64,000 nt of DNA from NCBI RefSeq assembly GCF_963924675.1, contig NC_089222.1:138348281-138412280 (forward strand), read 5' to 3'. The translations under genes were made by a program, and so were the position numbers. A model generated the notes under the pieces. The model made no database searches and was not told the DNA's origin. It was given only the letters and a program-made list of their open reading frames with translations. Position 1 is the stretch's first letter. Each line of letters begins with the position of its first letter. Positions 1 to 11,696 of this stretch are shown here, piece after piece. The DNA is from Phocoena phocoena. Lineage: Eukaryota > Chordata > Mammalia > Artiodactyla > Phocoenidae.

Positions 1-174
1 GAAAACGTTAGCCAAATTCTAATTGTCGAGGTCATCCCTAAGAAGCAGAATCTGAGAACTTCATAGCCAAGAGGACGGAAATGGTTAAGTTTAATGTGGT
101 ATCTAGATGGAATCCTGGGATAGAGAAAGGACATTAGAGAAAACAGGAGATCTAAAGACAGTATGGACTATAGC

Positions 175-350
175 TTTAAAAAATGTATCAATATGGTTTT
201 ATTAATTGCAACAAACATACCATACTTATGTAAGATATTAGTAATGAGAAACTGGTGTATACAAATAATGACTCATTATGTAATACACCTGAAACTAATA
301 CAACATTAACCGTCAATTATACCTCAATAGAAAATAATAATGGGAAACTG
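175..350 (+). repeat. L1 3'-end remnant
   Basis: A degraded copy of an L1 3' UTR ending in a cctgaaactaatacaacatt-type motif and an aataataa tail. The first 175 bases show nothing recognisable. Confidence 0.6.
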
Positions 351-452
351 GTTAAAGGAACACTGCACTATCTTGCAAACTTCCTGTAAATCTAAAACTA
401 TTCTAAAAATATAGTTTATTTTCAAAAATAAACTTTAGAGAAAAAGGCCCTT

Positions 453-590
453 TGGGACTTTCCTGGCTGTCCAATGGTTAAGAGTCCATGCTTCCAATAC
501 AAGGGGTACGGGTTCGATCCCTGATCGGGGAACTAAGAACCCGTGTGCCACTCAGTGTGGCCTAAATATATAAATAAAAATAAGGAAAAA
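453..590 (+). repeat. CHR-type SINE, short form
   Basis: tRNA-derived head (gggactttcctggctgtcc), B-box-like gggttcgatccctg, and an A-rich tail. Confidence 0.8.
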
Positions 591-599
591 AGGCCCTTC

Positions 600-1630
600 A
601 ATTTTTAAGACCTACCTGTTTAAAAGGCATAGAGAGAGAACTTTTAAGTGACCACTTTGTTGTTACATGTCGATACATAGTCACCTGTATGCTGACAGTT
701 GAGGAAAGACTGTGATATTGAGGTGCCACAGTGATACACATATATCAGACACAAAGGGAGTGTGAGAAAAGACTCCACCTGCCACAGCTGCAAAGGAAGT
801 GATGTGACCTGGTCCCCCAGCACCTCAACCAGAGCAAGCAAATACAAGAGGGTCAGAGTGAGGAGAGAAGGATTGGGGTGAGATTTCTGTGCGGAGAACC
901 CTGGCCTTGCTGTGAGGTTTCATCTCCATCCCCAGGAGAAGCCCAGAAAGCTTGCTAATGTGTGTCCCTTCAGTTGGGGAACCCAATGGATGGACATCTG
1001 ACATCGTCTGGGAAATCCAGAGAAGAGACCGACTGCTTTGGTGGCAAAGCTGGGGGCTCGTTGCTGCCTCCCTGTAGGGTACTTTGAATCAGATGGGGGC
1101 AATGGGGGAGGGAAGGAGGACCTGGCCTTGGATCACTGAGGATCCTGTCCAAAACGGCTACCTGGGACAGAGGGAGGAATGCTGGATTTCTGGGGCTGAA
1201 GAAGTGGCAAGTAAACTCCCCAAATCGAGTTGCATTGGCCAGAATCAGGAGATTTGCAGCCAGGGTGTCTCCAAGATGGAAATCTCCAAAGTAACCCTAA
1301 AGATATCCTTGAGTAGGAAAGTACAGCAAAAGCAGGCCCTGAGAGCACAGAGCTCGTCAGACCTCTCCCATCCTCCTGCAGTTCCCACGCGGGCTGGCTG
1401 GAGAGTGAGCCCACGGCAGGGGATGGGGATGAATGGGCAAGGGGGGCAGCAGAGAGCAGACCCCCTTCCTGCAGGCAGGCAGCTGCCAGCTCTGAGGGTA
1501 GCTGGCCTTGGCGTGGAGCTTGAAGGACTGATTATGAACCCAGAACTGGACATACAAGTTTCTGAACTGAGAGTGAGCTTGTGCCTTAAAGTGACCCCAA
1601 CATTGTCACCCAAAAACAGAAAAGTTTTGG
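600..1630. other. No gene or clear repeat recognised
   Basis: Moderately GC-rich unique-looking sequence. A 224-codon + frame from 1084 runs on into the adjacent LTR and has no protein-like features, so I treat it as chance. Confidence 0.6.
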
Positions 1631-1633
1631 GCC

Positions 1634-2065
1634 CATGTTATGGGTTGAATTGTGTGTCCCCTTCCCCCGCCCCCTGCAAAAAAAGCTATGAAATCCTAAC
1701 CCCCGGTACCTTAGAATGTGACCTTATTTGGAACTGGGGTCTTTGCAGATGTAATTAGTTAAGATGTGATCATACAGGAATACGGTGGGCCTCTAATCCG
1801 ATATGACTGCGATCTTTATACGAAGGCCATGTGAAGACAGAGACACACAGGGAAACACCGTGTGATGATGAAGACAGAGGTTGGAGTGAGGCAGCAAACC
1901 AGCAAAGCTAGGAAGAGGCAAGGAAGGATTCCCCTACAGGTTTCAGAGGGACCATGGCACTGCCCATACCTTGATTTTGGACATCTAACCTCCAGAATTG
2001 TGAGATAGGAAAATCCAGTTTGTACTGGATTTTCTGTACTTTGTTACAGAAGCTCTGGGATATTA
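1634..2065 (+). repeat. MLT1-like (ERVL-MaLR) LTR remnant
   Basis: Starts with atgggttgaattgtgt and contains gaatgtgaccttatttgga and tccagaattgtgag, the usual order in MaLR LTRs. Old and diverged; no internal coding region. Confidence 0.65.
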
Positions 2066-2530
2066 ATACACCAACTGAAACGGAGTGCGGCCCTGTGGGG
2101 CTACTAGGCACTGAAACCCAGTGGGACCCGGGCACGGAGGCCTCCTTTCGTCCACCATTTCTTACAGGCAAGACTCCAGCCTCCGTGACCTTCCCTGAGT
2201 TCCAAAGGGTGCATTTGAACAGTTGCTAATCAAAGGAGGGGCTGCCAAGGAGCAGCAGCCACCTAGGCAAGATTAAAGGGACCAGAGAAGCTCATCAAGA
2301 CGAGGAGACCACCTGAGGCCCTGCTCACACCCTCATCTTGTCAGCAGCCCCACCTTTGAACCCTTATCATAGAACCCTTCATCCAGTCCTCTGGGGTTGG
2401 GACCTAGTTTTTCAAGGCAGAAGGCCAGTGTGTTCCCCTTTGCCTGGCAAAGCAATAAAGCTCTCCTTTTCTACTTCACCCAAAACCCTGTCTCCGGGAT
2501 TTACCGGTGTACAGAGAGGCCGAATTTTCG
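2060..2530 (+). repeat. LTR-like remnant with poly(A) signal
   Basis: A GC-rich U3-like part is followed by gcaataaagctctcc (AATAAA at about 2452-2457) and a C/T-rich end, typical of class I endogenous retrovirus LTRs. The family is not assigned, and no retroviral gene is seen. Confidence 0.45.
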
Positions 2531-2739
2531 GTTACCATCTGGAGCAGGTGAATACAATTTTCACAGGATGCATTTTAGAGAGATGGGAGAAGAGAAAGTC
2601 AGGTTCATAATGTCTCATGAATCATGCATACAATATGCCAGTTATTCCAACTGTCCTGTGGAGTAAATCTCTCCAAGGAACAAAGGGAGTGTGACAAGCC
2701 CTGGCATAGAGGCCTAGGTGGTACCAAAGGAAAGGGGAC

Positions 2740-3500
2740 CTAGCATAATGGTGAAAAACTCAGGCACCTCTTCTAGGAGTTTACCCTGCAGATATAGTCA
2801 TATGTGTGTAAAATGGCGAATGGTGTATGTATGTATAAGGTTATTCATTGAGGTATTGTTTGTAATAGCAGAAGGTTGGAAACCACCTAACTGTCAGGGT
2901 AGAGACAGTTACATAAATGTTGGTACTCCACACACTGGAACACTGCACATCCCCTTAAAAAAGAAAAAAAAAAAAAAGCAAGGATAAAGAAGCTCTCTGT
3001 GCATTGATATAGAAATAGAAACATCTGGAATATAGTAATCTACGTTTTGTGTAAAAGGCAGGCATCTGATAAGAAAATATAACTGTACTTGCCTGTATTT
3101 GCACAAAGAACCCAAAGCCTGCAACAGAGCTTTATAAAGAGTGGGGACAGAGGGACTTCCCTGGTTGCTCAGTGGTTAAGACTCTGCACTCCCATTGCAG
3201 GGGGCCTGGGTTCAATCTCTGGTCAGGCAACTAGATCCCACATGCGTGACACAAGTAAGAGTTTGCATGCCACAACTAAGGAGCTGGTGAGCCGCAACTA
3301 AGGAGCCCACCTGCCACAACTGATCCAGCACAACCAAATAAATTAATTAATTAAATTAAATTAAAAAACAAACAGGGTGGGGACAGAGGTGGAGTGGATG
3401 GGAACCAGGGTAGGAAGGGGACTTTTCACTCTGTCACTTCTTATGCTGAGTTATTTTTGAGCCATGTGAACATGTAATCCACTAATAAAATGAAAATTTA
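2740..3500 (+). repeat. Old L1 3' portion interrupted by a SINE
   Basis: Phrases typical of the L1 3' region (ttgtttgtaatagcagaa, cactgcacatcc) are followed by an A-rich part. The element resumes after the SINE at 3154-3376. Confidence 0.5.
3154..3376 (+). repeat. CHR SINE with target-site duplication
   Basis: Flanked by 13 bp direct repeats gtggggacagagg at 3141-3153 and 3377-3389; tail of aattaatt repeats. Confidence 0.85.
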
Positions 3501-4205
3501 AATGAATGAGGAGAACATCCAGACAACAGGTTTCCCAGAGTGAGGAGTAAACTGGATGTATTGAATAGCCAGCGACTATCAAAATCCTAGAACGCTCAGC
3601 TAGGAGGTTAGGAATTGATCAGAGAATCATCAGAAGTTCTGAACCAGAACATAACATCAGGAAAAATCTTCTCAAGGTAATGTATAGAAACCATCAGAGG
3701 GAGGAGAGGCCCACATGGGGAAGGGGTGGCACCTCCAGGTACAGAATGATGAGGGCTGGGACCACGAGTGGCAATGGGACTGGAGATAGAGGTTTTCAAG
3801 AAAGATCTAAAGTGAAAAATTCCAGCTGATCTTGTCACATACCAAGTACTGCTAGAAATAAATGGGTCATAGTCGCAGAAGTTTTTTTTTTCATGGCTGC
3901 TCTTAGCACCATGTGGCATGTGGGATCTTAGTTCCTGGACCAGGGATCGCACCTGCACAGGAGTTATTTTTGCCATAAGAATATACTTACTCTAATTGTT
4001 TTTGACATATATTTCAGCCTCCTAAATTATATGCCAGCTGGTTTGCGGTTTTTTTCTCTATGTCCATATGTTTAGGTTTACCTTTTTTGAGATGTTTCCT
4101 CAAGGTATAAAATCTAACAATATTTTCTGTTGTGTTCTGTGAAAATCTTTGGCTCTATGTATAGTAAATATTCCAACTTACATTAATAAAAACGTACATG
4201 TTCAG
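3500..4205. other. Mostly unique sequence with a SINE fragment
   Basis: No gene is recognised. An antisense CHR SINE head fragment (about 3884-3965, catgtgggatcttagttcc) is the only clear element. Confidence 0.5.
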
Positions 4206-4802
4206 ATGGGTTTTTTTGTTTTGTTTTATTTTTTTAGACTGCACCACAAGGCAGATGGGATCTTAGTTCCCCAACCAGGGACCGAACCCGTGCCGCTGCA
4301 CTGGAAGCATGGAGTCCAAATCATTGGACTGCCAGGGAATTCCTCAAGTATATTTTTTTAATATTTATTTATTTTATTTGGTTGTGCCAGGTCTTAGTTT
4401 CAGCAGGCGGGCTCCTTAGTTGCGGCTCCCCTGGCTCCTTAGTTGCAGCACGTGGGCTCCTTAGTTGCAGCATAGCATGCATGTGGGATCTAGTTCCCCA
4501 ACCAGGGACCGAACCCGTGCCGCTGCACTGGAAGCATGGAGTCCAAATCATTGGACTGCCAGGGAATTCCTCAGGTATATTTTTTTAATATTTATTTATT
4601 TTATTTGGTTGTGCCAGGTCTTAGTTTCAGCAGGCGGGCTCCTTAGTTGCGGCTCCCCTGGCTCCTTAGTTGCAGCACGTGGGCTCCTTAGTTGCAGCAT
4701 AGCATGCATGTGGGATCTAGTTCCCTGACCAGGGATCGAACCCGGGTCCCCTGCATTGGGAGCATGGAGTCTTATCCACTGAGCCACCAGGGAAGTCCCC
4801 CC
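4205..4802 (-). repeat. Cluster of antisense CHR SINEs including a 227 bp tandem duplication
   Basis: Two antisense SINE types sit head to tail. Bases 4271-4497 and 4498-4724 are two copies of a 227 bp unit with one visible difference (cctcaagta versus cctcaggta). After 4724 the sequence continues as the original second SINE to about 4800 (ends accagggaagtccc). Confidence 0.9.
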
Positions 4803-4839
4803 TCAGGTGTTTTTTCAATACACCTCATTGCCCCTTGGA

Positions 4840-5375
4840 TTATTATTCTATTCATACATTCTTTATTGAGAATAATTTCATTAATTCAGCAAATATTTAT
4901 TGAGCATCTGTTATGAGACATGGTATGGCAAAGATCTCTAGTTGTCTCTTAGCATCCATTCTCTTCTTCATCCATAATAGCAGAATTTTTAGCGGCATGC
5001 ATGGTCGTCTGGAATAACGACTGTACATCCCAGCCACCCTTACAGTTAAGTGTGACCACGTGACCAAATTCACAATAGGATGTGAGCAGAAGCAATGTGT
5101 GCAACATTTGGGTCTTATCCTAAAAGGTAGGATGAGTGCCTTTCCCCTCCCTCTCTCCATCCTGCTACTTGAAACTCAGGCATAGTGAGGAGACACCTGA
5201 GATCATGAAGATGTTGGCAACATCTGGGGAAGGTGGAGTAACAATTCAGACAGAGCCTGAACCCTGCACCAGCTCGTTGAGCTGTTCTGCCTACCAGCTC
5301 CAGACCATCTCCCTCCACACTGTTATATGCAAAATAAACTCCTATCTTGTGTAAGTAACTAATATTTGGAGTCTC
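4840..5375 (+). repeat. L2-like start and old LTR-like remnant
   Basis: caaatatttattgagcatctg near 4885 is the common L2/MIR-type phrase. Bases about 4960-5375 end with aaataaactcctatcttgtg, resembling an old mammalian LTR end; the family is not certain. Confidence 0.4.
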
Positions 5376-5521
5376 TCAAGCTCAGTCAAATTTATATCCA
5401 TCCCAATACACAGATGGTTCTGGGTTCTGGGAATACAAAGTAAAGAATAAAGTTCCACTCTGTTGAGAAGATAAATGCTTTAAAAATTAGCACTATTTGT
5501 TCACTTAAAAAGCATTTATTG

Positions 5522-5880
5522 GGACTTCCCTGGTGGCGCGCTGGTTACGAATCCGCCTGCCAGTGCAGGGGACACGGGTCTGAGCCCTGGTCCGGGAAGA
5601 TCCCACATGTGGTGGAGCAACTAAGCCCATGTGGCACAACTACTGGGCCTGTGCTCTAGAGTCCGTGAGCCACAACTACTGAACCTGCGTGCCACAACTA
5701 CTGAAGCCCGCGCACCTAGAGCCCATGCTCCACAACAAGAGAAGCCACCACAATGAGAAGCCCGTGCACCGCAACGAAGAGTAGCCCCTGCTCGCCACAG
5801 CTAGAGAAAGCCCGTGTGCAGCAACGAAGACCAGACACAGCCAAAAATAAATAAATAAAATAAATAAATTTATTTTAAAA
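5522..5880 (+). repeat. Full-length CHR SINE
   Basis: Complete long form: head, B box, acaactactg repeats, ccaaaaataaataaa tail. It is followed by a copy of the target site aaaagcatttattg. Confidence 0.9.
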
Positions 5881-5904
5881 AACCAAAAAATAAAAGCATT
5901 TATT

Positions 5905-6325
5905 GGATGGACCTAGAGATTCTCGTACTGAGTGAAGTATGTCAAACAGAGAAAAACAAATACCATATGATATCGCTTATATGTGGAATCTAAAAAAATG
6001 GTACTGGTGATCTTATTTACAAAATAGAAACAAAGTCACAGATGTAGAAAACAAACTTATGGTTACCAGGGAGGAGAGGGGAGTGAAGGATAAATTGGGA
6101 GATTGGGATTGACATATACACACTACTATGTATAAAACAAATTCGTTAATAAGGACCTACTGTATAGCACAGGGAACTCTTCTCAATACTGTGTAATGAC
6201 CTATATAGAATTTTTAAAAGAATGGAAATATGTATATGTATAACTGATTCACCTTGCTGTACAGCAGAAACTAACATAACATTTTAAATCAACTATACTC
6301 CAATAAAAATTTTAAAAATGAATAA
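5905..6325 (+). repeat. 5'-truncated L1 3' end
   Basis: Contains tacactactatgtataaaac, ctgtacagcagaaactaac and a ctccaataaaaattttaaaa tail, the cetartiodactyl L1 3' UTR signature. Confidence 0.85.
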
Positions 6326-6514
6326 ATAAAAGTCATTTATTGAGTGTCAGTTATGTACCAGGCACTTGACCTAGAAGCAAGGGTGAAATAAGGCCACGGG
6401 CAGGAAATGAGCAAAGTCATTTATCAGGAACGTAGGCGAGAGGCACGATGGTTCAGGATAAATGGCCGCAGAGGAGACTGGGACAAGAAGAGATGCAAAA
6501 GCTCTGTATTTCTT

Positions 6515-7000
6515 TGCTAGGTCTGCCATAACAAAGCAACGCAGACTAAATGACTTCAACAACAGGAATTTATTTCCTCCGGTTCTGGAGGCCACAGTTT
6601 CAAGATCAAGATATCAGCAGGACTGGTTTCTTCTGAGGGCCTCTTTCCTTGGCTTGTAGATGTCTGGCCATTTTCTCCCTGTGTCCTCACATGGTCTTCC
6701 CTCTGTGTGGGTCTGTGTTCTAATCTCTTCTTTTTTTTTTAAACATCTTTATTGGAGTATAATCGCTTTACAATGGTGTGTTAGTTTCTGCTTTACAATA
6801 AAGTGAATCAGCTATACATGTACTAATCGCTTCTTATAAGGACATCAGTCATATCAGATAAAGGCCCACCCATATGACCTCATTTGGCCTTAATTACTTC
6901 TTTGAAAATCCTATCACCAATTACGGTTATGTTCTGAGGTACTGGAAGTTACAACTTCAACATATGAATATGGAGGGGGTACAATTCAGCCCAGAAAACC
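6515..7000 (-). repeat. Antisense MLT1-like LTR with a short L1 insert
   Basis: Reads gccataacaaagcaacgcag, ggaatttatttcctccggtt and acttcaacatatgaatat. An antisense L1 3' end (about 6738-6828) interrupts it, flanked by ctaatctcttctt and ctaatcgcttctt. Confidence 0.65.
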
Positions 7001-7009
7001 CCCCTTTTA

Positions 7010-8320
7010 TGGGGTGCTAGTTGCACAGCATAGGGCCATGCCCACCATCCCATGCAGATGGGACAAAAAGTGGCCATCACCGTGGGCTCAGGTGAACTCT
7101 GGAGGCTCTCAGGCATCGTGTGTGCAGTCCCCATCCTGGAGAGCCAGCCAGGCCGGTATGTAGCTGGTTTCACTGGAATCCTGGGGGCTAAAGGCAGGTC
7201 AGGTCGGCGGGAGACTCAACCCAGGGGTGAAGGTATCACATGATTCTCGCTGCAGTTCCTCTGTGTGTGGGTTTTCCCCACGCCACCAAGTGATTCTCAG
7301 ACACCAGCTGGATGTCCTACAATCCAACTCAATTCTGATACCATCTACCTGGAGACAGCGTCAGGTCCCACAAGTTAAGGGCTCAGTCCTGCAAGGCTGT
7401 CCCATGCCCCCAACCCAACTTCAGCAGCCAGTCCCAAGCCTAGGCTGTCACTTGTGCTTCCGACTGACCAGCCACATATCAGAGGTTCCAACACCCTCCT
7501 CCTTGGATTCTATTAATTTGTTAAAGCAGCTCACAGAACTCAGAGAAGAATTTTCTTCCTAGATCACCGATTTATTACAAAAGAATATAACTCAGGAACA
7601 GCCACATGGAAGAGATGCCTAGGGCAAGGTCTGGGGCAAGGGCCCAGAGGTTCTGTCCCCAATCCCTACGTGTTCACCAACCTAGAAGCTCTCTGAACCC
7701 CGCCCTCTTGGGTTTTTATGGAGACTTCGTTATATTTTTTTTATATAAACTTATTTATTTATATTATTTTTGGCTGCATTGGGTCTTCGTTGCGGTGTGC
7801 GGGTTTCTCATTGTCCTGGCTTCTCTTGTTGCAGAGCATGGGCTCTAGGCGCGCAGGCTTCAGTAGTTGTGGCTTGCGGGCTTTGTTGTTCCGCGGCATG
7901 TGGGATCTTCCCCAACCAGGGCTCGAACCCGTGTCCCTTGCGTTGGCAAGCAGATTCTTAACCACTGCGCCACCAGGGAAGCCCCAGAGACTTCATTATA
8001 TTTAAATCATGCTTGAGTAATCACTGGCCACTGGAGATTGGTGCAACCTCCAGGCTCTCTCCCCTCCCCCAGGAGACTAACCCTGTCACCAACCACAGAT
8101 TGGTTCCCCTGGCAACGAGCCCTCATCCTACGGTGCTTTCCAAAACTCACTTCATTAACATAAACTCAGGTGTGGTTGAAAGGGGTTTGTTATGAATATT
8201 AAGACACTTTTTCACTCTTATCACTAAGGAACTTCCAAGGGTTTTAGGAGCTCTGTGCCAGAAAACGGGCAGAGACCAGATACATATTTGATCACAATAT
8301 CACAAAGTATAATAGTGTCC
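7010..8320 (-). repeat. Old LTR-like element carrying an antisense SINE
   Basis: Sequence from about 7200 to 8320 (for example ccaagggttttaggagctct and gatcacaatatcacaa) resembles an antisense mammalian LTR. The family is not assigned and the left boundary is unclear. Confidence 0.4.
7737..7986 (-). repeat. CHR SINE with target-site duplication
   Basis: Flanked by gagacttcgttatatt (7721-7736) and gagacttcattatatt (7987-8002). Confidence 0.9.
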
Positions 8321-8499
8321 ATGGGAAAGAGGGAAAGAGTAAAGCAGAAGTGCCAAGTTAGTCAGTTCATGAGACCAGGGCTGAAGTCCAGGGCAGGGGC
8401 AGGGCCAGAACTGGCAGTGGGGATGAAACTGTGCCCCTCAGGTTGGGACTTGAACCTGGCCAGAACCCAGACTGGGACTTGAACCCACTGTCTTTTGTT

Positions 8500-8633
8500 T
8501 TATTTTATTTATTTATTTATTTGACCACATCACACAGCACACGAGATCTTAGTTCCTCAACCAGGGATCTAACCCATACCCCCTGCAGTGGAAGCATGGC
8601 GTCTCAACCACTGGACCACCAGGGAAGTCCCCC
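8500..8633 (-). repeat. Short CHR SINE
   Basis: T-rich tail, accagggatctaaccc, ending ccaccagggaagtcc; flanked by ccactgtctttt and ccaccgtctttt. Confidence 0.85.
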
Positions 8634-8756
8634 CACCGTCTTTTAATTGAGATCTCACACCTGGTCTCAGGACTTAATGAAGCTCAGGTTCTTTATGTCT
8701 CCTTGCAGAAAGAATTCAGTGAGAGACAAAGTGATAGGTAAGAAGTGAAAAAAAAG

Positions 8757-8784
8757 CGGGGGGGCGGGCGGGGGGGGGGGGGGG
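8757..8784 (+). repeat. Poly-G tract, potential G-quadruplex
   Basis: Runs of seven, three and about fifteen G separated by single C bases. It sits exactly at the 5' end of the next SINE. Confidence 0.8.
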
Positions 8785-8900
8785 AATTCCCTGGTGGTCC
8801 ACTGGTTAGGACTCTGTGCTTTCACTGCAGGGGGCCTGAGTTCGATCCCTGGTTGGAGAACTGAGATCCTGCAAGCGGAGTGGCCAAGAAAAAAAAAGTA
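8785..8900 (+). repeat. Short CHR SINE
   Basis: gaattccctggtggtccact head, ttcgatccctggttgg, poly(A). Confidence 0.85.
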
Positions 8901-9349
8901 GTGGATTTATTTAGAGAGATACACATTCCATAGACAGAATGCAATCCGTCTCAGAAGGCGAGAGGAGAGTGGCCCCAGGGCATGGGGTTGTCACAGAAAG
9001 TGAGAGTGGCCAAGGGAGAAACACACTCCACAGAGTGAGGACCATCTCAGAAGGCGAGGGGCCCTGAAATAGGGGGTGGTTGGCTATTATGGGCTGGGTA
9101 ATTTCATAGGCTAATGAGTGGGAGGATTATGCCAACTATTTTGGAGAAGGGGCGGGGATTTCCAGGAACTGGGCCACCACCCACTTTTTAGCACGTGCTA
9201 ATGTATTATTACAGTGAGCATATAATGAGGCCCAAGGTCCACTGAAGTTGAATCTTCCGCCATCTTCGGCCTAATTGGTTCTAACCAGTTTATGTCGTAT
9301 CCGACGGTCATGTCATTCTTTTAAAAGTTGTGCCCTGCCCCCTTCCCTC

Positions 9350-9800
9350 CTGTTTTAAGGACATCAGAAAGGACTGGGGCAGGGCTGAGCGTATTCCTCC
9401 AGGCTGCATCCACGCCAATGGAAATATCAGCTTTCAGGTAGAATCAGCGCATATCATGGAATTGTATGATAATCTCAGGGTCATGTCCTGCAGGACAGAG
9501 CCCCATCTTCATGTGCCCCTATGGGCAGGCCTCACCAGTCCTTAGGGAGATCCTCTCCCTCATCATGTGCCCAGTCTTTTGCTGAGCTGGGACGTAGTGG
9601 ATTGGTGCCTGTGTTAGGCGTGAGCCTGACACACCTACGTGAACTGACCAGCGGGGACCACTCAGAAGGTTGCAAACCCTTAGTTTAAAAGGCTACACCC
9701 AATCTCATGGATGCTTCCTGCTCTTCATCAGAGGGAATGGGCAGTGAGATGAGCAAGTTTACTCGTCTTGATTTCAAAGGTTTGAAAAAAAACTGCCTTT
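9350..9800. other. No gene recognised
   Basis: Unique-looking sequence, possibly the rest of the preceding endogenous retroviral remnant. No protein-like frame. Confidence 0.5.
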
Positions 9801-9804
9801 CCAG

Positions 9805-10012
9805 GGACTTCCCTCAGGGAGCAGTGGATAAGACTCCGTGCTCGCAATGCAATGCAGGGGCCACGGGTTCAATCCCTGGTCAGGGAACTCGATCCCACAT
9901 GCATGCCACAACCAAGGAGCCGGCAAGCTGCAACTAAGGTGCCAGGCTGCCACGACTAAGACCCGGTGCAACCAAATAAATAAATAAAAGTAAATATTAA
10001 AAAAACAAAACA
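9805..10012 (+). repeat. CHR SINE
   Basis: Flanked by aaaactgcctttccagg and aaaactgcatttccagg; aaataaataaataaaag tail. Confidence 0.85.
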
Positions 10013-10369
10013 AAACTGCATTTCCAGGAGCCATAGATGCCAAGGGTTGTCCTGCTTTCTCCTCCTCATAGTTTCTGTTTTCTCCTCTCTTAGCTCCATT
10101 AAAATATGTGTACATCAAAAAGTGTTTTCACTCTCAACACCATAGAAACCTAGAGGGCCATAGGAAACAAGGAGGGTCTGAATTCAACTTATCAGAGTAG
10201 AAGCAGAACTTCAGCGTGACCCAGAGCCTGGACGGTCGCTTTTGAGGATGGGTCTTACTGCCACCATCCAGTTACCTCCCTAACACAATTTATCCTTCCT
10301 GTGGACAGGCCCCCGGACTGCCAAGTGAGATCAGTTCTAACAGGTGACAGCGGGAGCCCTGTCTTCTGT

Positions 10370-10910
10370 GTGGCATGTTGCTATGCCCCTGTTAAAAAGA
10401 AAACCACAGGGCCAAAATGGTGTCACTGTCACTTGTGCTGAAAGCCCATGATACCAAACCCAGATTTAAAACCGGGCCTAATTGCAGTTCTGACCTTCCC
10501 CAGAAATTTGATCTTAACCAACCAGTTTGGAATTTTCTGGTCAACACCAAGTCATTTGGGCCCTCTGTCTTCCCCAGAGGAAGAAGAAGTGGTCTGCATG
10601 ATAAAACCCTTGCTTTGGGACTTCCTGGAGGTCCAGTGGTTAAGACTCCAGGCTTCCGCTGCAGGGGATGCAGGTTTGATCCCTGGTGCAGGAACTACGA
10701 AGTCTTGGGGTGCGATCAAAAAAAAAAAACCCTTGGCTTTCCCTCTCCCCAAAACGAAAGTCCTGGACCGAAAAGAATCCTTTCTTTTCTTTTGCTAATA
10801 GCTCCCCTGCCCCGCCCTTCTTATAAAAACCTTCAGTTTCTATACAATCCCATGGAGTACCTGCCCTTCTAGCTGCCAGACAGGACACTGCCTAGTAAAG
10901 CCAATTAGAT
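10370..10910 (+). repeat. LTR-like remnant with TATA-like box, SINE-interrupted
   Basis: Reads accacagggccaaaatggtg, then ttcttataaaaacc (TATA-like, about 10818-10831) and tagtaaagccaattagatct (U5-like). A short SINE (10617-10728) is inserted between aaaacccttgcttt and aaacccttggcttt. Confidence 0.5.
10617..10728 (+). repeat. Short CHR SINE
   Basis: gggacttcctggaggtccag head and poly(A), with the target duplication noted for the host LTR. Confidence 0.85.
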
Positions 10911-11395
10911 CTTCAGAGTGACTTGGTTGGATGTTTTTAACACTCCAGTCTCTGGAGAGAGCCCTCCTGGGTTCATGTCTAAGCCCTGGTTTTCTGGGTT
11001 ACCTTGAAGAAATGATTTTAAATTGTATTGTTCACTAAATTTCTTTTCAAATTTGAATATAAACTTCCTAATGTAGGCACAGAACTTGTCTATCTTGTTG
11101 GCTGCCGAAACCCCAGCACTAGAAAGAGTGTTCCACACATAGTAAGTGTTACAAAAGTATTGGAGTCAGTAGAAGAGGTAATAGAGACATGAAAAGATAT
11201 GGATGTGAACATTAAACTTTGTTCTTCTGAAAAAAGAAAAATGATTTAACTTCTCTGCGATTTGGTTTCCTCCCCTGTAAAACATGGATACTACTACTCT
11301 CTCCCTTATACACCTGAGTGAATTAATATCCATAAACCGCAGTGCCAAGCACATAATTAATGCTCGGTAATTGTTAGCTAAAGTTACGATTGCTA
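10910..11395 (-). repeat. Old L2 and MIR remnants
   Basis: cagaacttgtctatcttgtt with cacacatagtaagtgtt looks like antisense L2. Bases 11235-11395 (cctcccctgtaaaacatgg, gccaagcacataattaatgc) are antisense MIR. Confidence 0.55.
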
Positions 11396-11399
11396 TTAG

Positions 11400-11690
11400 C
11401 TACTCTTAGGGCAGTAGACACACCATTTCCTGAGCTTCTGTCTCGCTCCTGAAACGGAGAGGGACGAGGAATTGACACCACAGGTCACTTCTAGCTCAAG
11501 ATCTGAGGTCTGGCTTCCCTGGTATTGCTTGCCATAACTATATCTGTATCTATATCTGTTTCTGCATCTATCTATATCTTTTTTTTTTCCACACAGCACT
11601 GCAAAGGAGCAGGTAATATGTAACTGTGCATTTCTTTGTCCTCCTATAGACACAATGAAAAGAGTGAATCTTAGATACAACGATGGAGGA
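11400..11690. other. Unique sequence with a tatctg/tatcta simple repeat
   Basis: A short pyrimidine-rich tandem repeat at about 11538-11590 (atctgtatctatatctgttt). Nothing coding is recognised. Confidence 0.6.
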
Positions 11691-11696
11691 TGTATT

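Larger units (their letters stand above)
5375..6450 (+). repeat. L2 remnant split by a SINE and an L1
   Basis: L2 sequence (gttctgggaatacaaag to aaaaagcatttattg at about 5521) continues after two insertions as gtcatttattgagtgtcag and ttatgtaccaggcacttg. Confidence 0.6.
8640..9350 (-). repeat. LTR-like remnant (endogenous retrovirus), SINE-interrupted
   Basis: Contains aaagaattcagtgagagaca, ggattatgccaactatttt and aattggttctaaccagttta, an arrangement seen in mammalian class I-type LTRs. No retroviral ORF remains. Family and orientation are uncertain. Confidence 0.45.

Noticed and set aside
1084..1758. 224-codon + ORF
   Set aside because: Its last third is an MLT1-like LTR and the rest shows no domain or codon-like pattern.
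4205..4802. CRISPR-like array of direct repeats
   Set aside because: The repeats are two 227 bp units made of SINEs, with no short regular repeat-spacer pattern; the genome is mammalian.
5522..5880. SINE heads as true tRNA genes
   Set aside because: A- and B-box-like motifs are present because CHR SINEs derive from a tRNA, but they lack a foldable mature tRNA and carry SINE bodies and tails.
10417..10872. 151-codon + ORF
   Set aside because: Runs through an LTR-like element and an inserted SINE.
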